Source: Vagococcus elongatus
GTDB lineage: Bacteria > Bacillota > Bacilli > Lactobacillales > Vagococcaceae
Length of the DNA: 64,000 bases
Direction: 5' to 3'
NCBI RefSeq assembly: GCF_003987645.1
Contig: NZ_NGKA01000008.1
Span: forward strand, 1 to 64,000
In this document: positions 59,219-64,000 of the stretch, piece after piece
How the letters are laid out: each line of letters opens with the position of its first letter
Position numbering within the stretch: the stretch's first letter is position 1
The notes under the pieces: generated by a model
What the model saw: the letters and a program-made list of their open reading frames with translations, nothing else
What the model was told of the DNA's origin: nothing
Database searches by the model: none
Program-made: the position numbers and the translations under genes

Positions 59219-59647
59219 CTATTCTACTTCGTTAGCCTCCAGTTTTCTAAACATATGAAAGTCTTCAACTAAGATGTTTAATGCCTCAGACTCTGTTATG
59301 TATGCAGCATCCTTCATGTCTTCTACCGTATCCGCAAAGTAGTTTTTCTCTGATGTTTGTGGATCATCTAAAAGAAAAACTGGTTGAATACAATTCTCTA
59401 ATGATAAAGCCCAGTAATACTTATCTTCTTCTATCTCATATCCGTTTACCCAGGCGCTGACTGCAATAAGGAATCTCCGATCATCTTCTTCTTGGCTGTC
59501 ATTGCTAAACAACCATCTTTGAACTGCTTTTGGCATAGGCTCATTGTCATTCCATGCAAATACTAGATTAAGATCGCATCCAGCTTCTTTTGTCTCTTTG
59601 ATATAATCTGCCATAAACCTTGGTATTAAAACTTTATTTCTTTCCAT
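59219..59647 (-). CDS. Hypothetical protein, 142 aa
   Basis: Start MERNKVLIPRFMADYIKETK at 59647. Acidic. Shares with the 57980 protein a core ending in a helix 'ALNILVEDFHMFRKLEANEVE'. The pattern RFLIAVSAWVNGYEIEEDKYYWALSLENC recalls phage DUF1642-type proteins (I-S-W-I-x-G-Y-E-V-E-K-E-K-L-Y), common in streptococcal and enterococcal phages; the match is by eye. Confidence 0.65.
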   Translation of the reverse strand: MERNKVLIPRFMADYIKETKEAGCDLNLVFAWNDNEPMPKAVQRWLFSNDSQEEDDRRFLIAVSAWVNGYEIEEDKYYWALSLENCIQPVFLLDDPQTSEKNYFADTVEDMKDAAYITESEALNILVEDFHMFRKLEANEVE

Positions 59648-59666
59648 ATTTATCACTCAACCTCTT

Positions 59667-59876
59667 CTAAACCTGTTTAGTTTTTAATTTATCGCCACAC
59701 ATTGGACAATACTTAATTGTTCCGCTGCAGCTAAATGAGCTATCTACTGAGTATGCATCGTAGCTAATCTTTAGTCTGTTCATACGAACGAATACTTTAA
59801 GTCTTGACGAAAAATATTCTCCGTCTTCAAACTCAACCACTTCAATCGCCTCTTCATTTTCACAGAATCCACACAT
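59667..59876 (-). CDS. Two-CxxC zinc protein, 69 aa
   Basis: CGFC near the N terminus and CPMC near the C terminus (IKYCPMCGDKL) bracket a beta meander, the plan of small zinc-ribbon phage proteins. Likely structural zinc. After GAAGGAGGGCAAGTCT. Confidence 0.65.
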   Translation of the reverse strand: MCGFCENEEAIEVVEFEDGEYFSSRLKVFVRMNRLKISYDAYSVDSSFSCSGTIKYCPMCGDKLKTKQV

Positions 59877-59935
59877 AGACTTGCCCTCCTTCTGTCATTG
59901 ATGCCTCTTTATAAAAGACGCATTTTATTAACCGA

Positions 59936-60151
59936 TTATTTAAACTTTTTGTAACTTCGTTTTAAATCTTTTTTACGCACAATCTGCTCTATACCATCGG
60001 AATTACGAAATACCCTACCTCCAGTTTTTTGATAAATCTCACCAGTCCACATTACTACATCCCCAGTTTCAAATAAGTGAAAGCAAAATGGCTCTCCTTC
60101 TACAATCTCATATCTTCTATCCATATATTTCTTCTTTTGACGTTTATTCAT
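59936..60151 (-). CDS. Hypothetical protein, 71 aa
   Basis: Start MNKRQKKKYMDRRYEIV at 60151, overlapping the upstream gene by 8 nt. Strongly basic ends (KKDLKRSYKKFK), a beta core (FETGDVVMWTGEIYQKTGGRVF). May bind nucleic acid. Confidence 0.55.
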   Translation of the reverse strand: MNKRQKKKYMDRRYEIVEGEPFCFHLFETGDVVMWTGEIYQKTGGRVFRNSDGIEQIVRKKDLKRSYKKFK

Positions 60152-60443
60152 TTTTTTCACCATCATCTTTCTCTGGCACATTGTATCTTTTCGCCTCACC
60201 AGTGTGCAGGTCTATATACCCAATTTCTAGATAGGTAGAATCATTGCCTCTCAAACAATAGCGTGCAGTTTTTTCTAAGATGCCACTTTCTGATGGCGAT
60301 GTTTCTATAATAGACTCAATCCCACTGACGCATTCAGTGTCAAATAAGAGCCATAATTTAAGATGTGTATCTTCTACTGGAGCTGTTATGCAAGTGATAT
60401 CAGATATTTTAATATTTCTTGTTTTGTCTGCACTGCTAAGCAT
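60144..60443 (-). CDS. Hypothetical protein, 99 aa
   Basis: Beta-rich (KISDITCITAPVEDTHLKLWLLFD; YCLRGNDSTYLEIGYIDLHTGEA). Unknown; overlaps the next gene. Confidence 0.55.
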   Translation of the reverse strand: MLSSADKTRNIKISDITCITAPVEDTHLKLWLLFDTECVSGIESIIETSPSESGILEKTARYCLRGNDSTYLEIGYIDLHTGEAKRYNVPEKDDGEKNE

Positions 60444-60456
60444 TTCATACCTCTTT

Positions 60457-60777
60457 CTACTGCTTCTTATAAGCAGCCTTTAATTTACTTCCTCTTGTAA
60501 ACATAATTTGTGTATACATGACAACCATTGGTTTCTTGTATTTCATTCTTATAGCCATGCCAACTGAAATCCAGTCACTTCCTGTATATTTCATTAACTT
60601 CCTCTTGGCAGCCAATCTGATGTAGTAATAATATATCTGTAGTGGGATTGCTATAATCCATAAGATAGACCAGACTAAAGTGTCGATTACAAGTCCCTGC
60701 TCGTAGATCGCATAGCCACAAATTCCAACGAATATTGTAATAGCAATGAATACATATAAAGCTGCGTATGTTAACAT
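60457..60777 (-). CDS. Membrane protein with two helices, 106 aa
   Basis: Helices YAALYVFIAITIFVGICGYAIY and VWSILWIIAIPLQIYYYYI, then a basic soluble tail. Overlaps the upstream gene by 7 nt. Unknown. Confidence 0.6.
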   Translation of the reverse strand: MLTYAALYVFIAITIFVGICGYAIYEQGLVIDTLVWSILWIIAIPLQIYYYYIRLAAKRKLMKYTGSDWISVGMAIRMKYKKPMVVMYTQIMFTRGSKLKAAYKKQ

Positions 60778-61313
60778 GATTCCTCCAGTGAAGCCTCTAA
60801 TTCTAGAAGCTCTTCTTCTTTTTTATTTTTATATTTGTTTTTGGTTCGTTTATGGAAATAGGCTTCCTGTTCCTCAGTAGCAACTTTGAATGCTCCTTGA
60901 CCAGTGGTTAGAGACATATCATCTAATCTAAATGAGTAAGTTCTTCCATTGCCTTTTCTCTTCCAGTTTACATATTCAAGAGTTATGCCAAATTGTCCTA
61001 CATCTATAACCATTGCTAGCCATGATTCATCCCTTCCAAAGAAGTCGTTCTTCATAAACCAGATTGACCCAACTTCAATGTGCTCTCCCCATTTGTTCAT
61101 TCCATATGGTAAAACCTTCCAGCTATCGTTAAATTCTTCGTATGTTATATCAGATGTTTTAACTCTAGTTCCATCTTTACACCTAAGATTGACTCTGACC
61201 TCCTTGTGAGATCCGTTATCTCCTTTTGATGAAGTAACCATCGTTCCAGTTTCGCCTGTCTTCACATTTAAGGCTTCTCTACTTCTATACATTGATACAT
61301 ATTTTACAGCCAT
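60771..61313 (-). CDS. Hypothetical protein, 180 aa
   Basis: Start MAVKYVSMYRSREALN at 61313 after AAAGGAAGTGAAATTA. Beta-rich core with GSIWFMKNDFFGRDESWLAMVIDVGQFGITLEYVNW; charged C-terminal helix (KNKYKNKKEEELLELEASLEE). Unknown. Confidence 0.55.
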   Translation of the reverse strand: MAVKYVSMYRSREALNVKTGETGTMVTSSKGDNGSHKEVRVNLRCKDGTRVKTSDITYEEFNDSWKVLPYGMNKWGEHIEVGSIWFMKNDFFGRDESWLAMVIDVGQFGITLEYVNWKRKGNGRTYSFRLDDMSLTTGQGAFKVATEEQEAYFHKRTKNKYKNKKEEELLELEASLEESC

Positions 61314-61345
61314 TAATTTCACTTCCTTTAAATCGATTCTAAGAT

Positions 61346-62002
61346 CTATTTGTGAATGATTACCCCTTTAGGTTTTGAACTTGCACCAGAATCTCCCTCT
61401 GACGACTTGCTATTTTTTACGAATTTACTTCTCAGCCATTTCCAAAAAGTATCGGTTTCTTTTAAGCGATTGTTTTCTTTTTCTAACTTTTCTAACTTAC
61501 TTTTTAATTCTGCAATATCCTTGTTCTTATATCGAACACTTGTGTCAAGACTTTTGTTCTCTCTAATAAACGATTGTCGTTGAAGTTTAAGGTGAGTAAC
61601 TGTATTTTTAAGTTCACCATTTTTAACAACCAGTAAACTATTAGCTTTATGAGCATTTAATAAGCTGGACTGAGTTACACCCAGGAACTCGATTGATCCA
61701 AGCTCGCTATTCACTGTAAAACCAGCAACTGGAACATCTAATACCTGTGCTAACAGTAATTCAATATTATCTACATAAACTTCTGTTTCTAATCTTGATT
61801 TAGAACTGCCTTTTAATGATCCCTTTTTAACATCGTTATATGTAACGACTTCAATATTTAACCCCATCATTTCAGCCTGTTCATAGATAAACTTTTGCTG
61901 TTGATGATCTGATACTAATATTGGCACGCCTCTTAAGGCTGCCTCTTTAATTACTCTTGTTGTCTTTCCTTCTGCTCTGCCACTTGTAAAAATTTTTAAC
62001 AT
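61346..62002 (-). CDS. P-loop NTPase-like protein with coiled coil, 218 aa
   Basis: Start at the second ATG (MLKIFTSGRAEGKTT), 7 nt from AGGAGG. Walker A variant GRAEGKTT at the N terminus, possible Walker B in VYVDNIELLL. A later coiled coil (IAELKSKLEKLEKENNRLKE), then a short basic end. Could be a small phage ATPase of unknown partner; too short for a helicase. Confidence 0.6.
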   Translation of the reverse strand: MLKIFTSGRAEGKTTRVIKEAALRGVPILVSDHQQQKFIYEQAEMMGLNIEVVTYNDVKKGSLKGSSKSRLETEVYVDNIELLLAQVLDVPVAGFTVNSELGSIEFLGVTQSSLLNAHKANSLLVVKNGELKNTVTHLKLQRQSFIRENKSLDTSVRYKNKDIAELKSKLEKLEKENNRLKETDTFWKWLRSKFVKNSKSSEGDSGASSKPKGVIIHK

Positions 62003-62017
62003 TCCCATTCCTCCTAA

Positions 62018-62034
62018 GTTGTAAAAAATTATGC
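62018..62034 (-). promoter_or_regulatory. Weak operator-like element copy 12
   Basis: Minus-strand GCATAATTTTTTACAAC followed by TTAGGAGG, as in copies 8 and 9. The left half is degenerate. It overlaps the end of the 62029 gene. Confidence 0.45.
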
Positions 62035-62355
62035 TACATTAGAAAATGCTGTCATGCCATCGTCCGTTAATACGTACCACGCTACTTTTCTTCCAGTCGA
62101 ATTGTCTTTAACTTTGCCGCTAACTGCCACAAGTCCCGCTTTAACCAATTCATTCAAACGTGGATGAACTTGATTTCTCTCTGGTGTAGCGACCTTTCCT
62201 TCAAAATGTAGGTGAGCTGCTAATTGTTTAGCAGTTACACCATTTTGAAATTCGGTTTGCATTGTTTGAATAACTAACTTTTGACGTGTTTGAATCGCTC
62301 CAGTTTTCTCCATTAAAAACGAATTATTTCTAGTTGCAATCGTTGTTGAACTCAT
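62029..62355 (-). CDS. Winged-helix DNA-binding protein, 108 aa
   Basis: HTH pattern VTAKQLAAHLHFEGKVATPERNQVHPRLNELVKAGLVAVSGKV: second helix of a wHTH plus wing VAWYVLTDDGMTAF. May regulate phage or host transcription. It is one of very few DNA-binding regulators in the window, but winged-helix folds of this kind are not the tyrosine-recombinase-like repressor known from SPbeta. Confidence 0.7.
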   Translation of the reverse strand: MSSTTIATRNNSFLMEKTGAIQTRQKLVIQTMQTEFQNGVTAKQLAAHLHFEGKVATPERNQVHPRLNELVKAGLVAVSGKVKDNSTGRKVAWYVLTDDGMTAFSNVA

Positions 62356-62368
62356 TTCTCTTTTCCTC

Positions 62369-62713
62369 CTATTTAACCTGTTCCAAGTGAATTGATTCTA
62401 ATGCACCAGTCTCATCATTAACCTCAAAGCTTGTCGCACCATAAATCTCATCGTTATAGTCCATATCAAGTTCGATTAATAAGACTGTAGGATTCTCCTT
62501 GTCTAATGCAGCTGCTACAATTCTGTTATCCGTCTCAAGTAATTGTCTACCAACCTTTTGAACCTCGTGATAGTATTTTAGAACCTTTTCTGGAATTTCC
62601 TCTCCAACCTCTTTGTAGCTGGTGAACTTTTCGTCCAGTAAGGCGACTGTTTCATGTAAAACCTCGTCGTTTAAAATTTTTGATTGTAAAACCTTTTTGA
62701 TCTCTGTATTCAT
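62369..62713 (-). CDS. Hypothetical protein, 114 aa
   Basis: Helical N-terminal half, strands VLLIELDMDYNDEIYGATSFEVNDETG. ATG is preceded by AAAGGAGAGTATATT, in which the ribosome site occupies the spacer of operator copy 13. Unknown. Confidence 0.55.
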   Translation of the reverse strand: MNTEIKKVLQSKILNDEVLHETVALLDEKFTSYKEVGEEIPEKVLKYYHEVQKVGRQLLETDNRIVAAALDKENPTVLLIELDMDYNDEIYGATSFEVNDETGALESIHLEQVK

Positions 62714-62734
62714 AATATACTCTCCTTTATATAA

Positions 62735-62751
62735 GTTGTCAATACTTATGG
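62735..62751 (-). promoter_or_regulatory. Operator-like element copy 13, with the ribosome site in the spacer
   Basis: Minus-strand CCATAAGTATTGACAAC, exact consensus. A -10-like TATATT lies exactly 17 bp away but abuts the ATG of the 62713 gene, so a transcript would start inside that gene. Confidence 0.7.
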
Positions 62752-62757
62752 TTAATT

Positions 62758-64000
62758 TTATTTATCTTTCTTTTTTGCATCGAATAATTTGTTCTTACGA
62801 ATAGATTTAAGTCGTTTAACCCAGTATTCCTTTTTGGTTTCTGATTTAACCCATTTAGATCCAACTAGCTCATTCTTAGGCTTGTTTTCTCCTTCTACAA
62901 TTTCAATTAAATCTCCTGGTTCAAAAGGAACATTATTGTAAAGCTTCGATCCGACCTTGATTTCAACCATTTTGCCATGTTTGATATTAAATACTCTGGC
63001 GGTTGTTCTCGTTTTTCTGACAATTATATCAGTAACAAAAGCATATTTTCCAGGAATGTGTTCGAATGATGTTGTAACTCGACCAGTGTAGAATAGTTCG
63101 TTCTCAAGTGTTTCTACGGCCTTATAGTCATCAATCTTTTTACTATTGAAAGCATCTAATATCATATTAAAGTTCTTGAATTTACCTGCATACGTTTTGT
63201 TTTTTGGTTTATATTTATTATTAAATAATTCATATGCAGTCATTAATTGTTTAGGATTTCCAAATTCTGAAAAGTAGTTTAATTTAATTAATGGCTCCAT
63301 ATTTCTCTTATCTAAAGATGGAAGTGGAGTACCAATGACTTCATACTTATCTGGATTGGCTTTAATATCCTTGTCTAGTGCCTTAACTTCCTCTTCTGTA
63401 TACGTTGTGTAAATTTCGTACAAACCTTTAACTTTACCATCAATTACTAAGCTTGTACCATCTTTGATACGAAGCATGAACTCAATCCAGTTTTTAAATT
63501 CTTCATCTTTTAATGAATATAAATCGTCTCCAGATCTCATATTACAGTTCTTAATAGGTGAGGTTCCTTGATAGATTGTTTTTGTTTCAGTATCCATGAA
63601 GTATTCACCTTTTGAATATCTGAATTTTGGTTTTTCTAGTTTAATATTTTTAGATTCAGCATATTCTAAAAGTTTAACCGTTTTCTCCTGATCTCCGCCC
63701 CATACAATTAAACCTGCAGTACAAAATTCAACTGGATAGTAGTATCGTAACCATGTACAGATATATCCAATATAGCTATATGCGGAGGCGTGATTAATGG
63801 AGAAGCCATAGTTTACTGAGTCTAGGAATACTTGTACAAAGCTGTCTGCAACTTCTGTAGCATGTTCTTCCGTATCTCCGTATTTTTCTACCATCGTTCT
63901 AATGAATGACGGTTTGATTTTAGGAACTTCTTCATCCATTATTTTATGATCCTTTTTCGATTGTTGTTAACCTGTAGCTTTTTATCTACAGCTCTGGAGG
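62758..64000 (-). CDS. DNA polymerase III alpha subunit (DnaE-type), C-terminal part, runs off the window
   Basis: The frame is open from the right edge through 63939; visible sequence before MDEEVPKIKP includes RAVDKKLQVNNNRKKDHKI, so the Met at 63939 is internal. FVQVFLDSVNYGFSINHASAYSYIGYICTWLRYYYPVEF is the fingers/HhH region of family C polymerases (compare G-Y-x-F-x-x-S-H-x-x-x-Y). The C-terminal ~250 residues hold an OB-fold-like part (GKYAFVTDIIVRKTRTTARVFNI). Length and position match a phage replicative polymerase such as SPbeta YorL. Catalytic Asp residues lie outside the window. Confidence 0.88.

Noticed and set aside
62029-62355. The winged-helix protein as the master repressor of the 17-bp element
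   Set aside because: It sits within the early operon that the repressor would silence and nothing links its recognition helix to the element; immunity genes are more likely outside the window.
1-64000. CRISPR arrays and tRNA or rRNA genes
   Set aside because: No regularly spaced repeats with unique spacers and no cloverleaf with a conserved T-arm sequence were noticed; the recurring 17-mer is dispersed and promoter-linked, not an array. A tRNA scan was not possible here.

Overview
The window is most of a large temperate siphophage or prophage from a low-GC Firmicute, probably of the Lactobacillales (Enterococcus, Vagococcus or Carnobacterium type). The evidence is the AT-rich sequence, AGGAGG ribosome sites, a WxL/DUF916 cell-wall cluster typical of that order, and a phage gene set resembling Bacillus SPbeta-like phages: a DnaE-type polymerase, an ATP-dependent ligase, RusA, a nucleotide kinase, and a tyrosine recombinase beside a very long tape measure. 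Host and phage relationship are inferred from gene content; no database was searched.

Layout. (1) 1-35840, plus strand, late genes: the end of a virion protein, connector/completion proteins, an FN3-containing major tail protein, a tail-fibre block (4742-13453), an IS110-family insertion (about 13.5-15.0 kb, antisense), a short protein with a possible -1 frameshift, a holin, a tail-chaperone-like gene, a tyrosine recombinase, a 2761-residue tape measure, distal tail and hub proteins (one carrying a zinc-protease motif), further fibres, an LLH-type holin and an amidase endolysin. (2) 35841-41830, accessory region: a promoter with an embedded LexA/DinR-type SOS box driving a 62-residue orphan, then on the minus strand a class II Fic protein and a WxL cell-wall cluster. 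(3) 41925-64000, minus strand, early/replication operon: redoxin, DHH nuclease, frameshifted deoxynucleoside kinase, RusA, an intein-containing RecD2-like helicase, ligase, macro-domain protein, a PemK/MazF-like toxin with a candidate antitoxin, MazG, many small orphans, and the C-terminal part of a DNA polymerase III alpha subunit running off the edge.

The window is tied together by a dispersed 17-bp element with consensus CCATAAGTATTGACAAC. I count 13 copies on both strands, all between genes. In five copies the TTGACA/TTTACA core is a -35 box with a -10 box exactly 17 bp further on. In others a Shine-Dalgarno or start codon occupies that space. This looks like the operator/promoter regulon of a master phage repressor, comparable to the SPBRE elements of SPbeta; no repressor gene is visible here.

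Other points worth attention are a class 3 intein splitting the helicase Walker A motif, a bridge-RNA-like fold upstream of the IS110 transposase, an A AAA AAG slippery site that would append a membrane helix to a 54-residue protein, and the cell-surface genes carried between the late and early operons, which look like lysogenic-conversion cargo.
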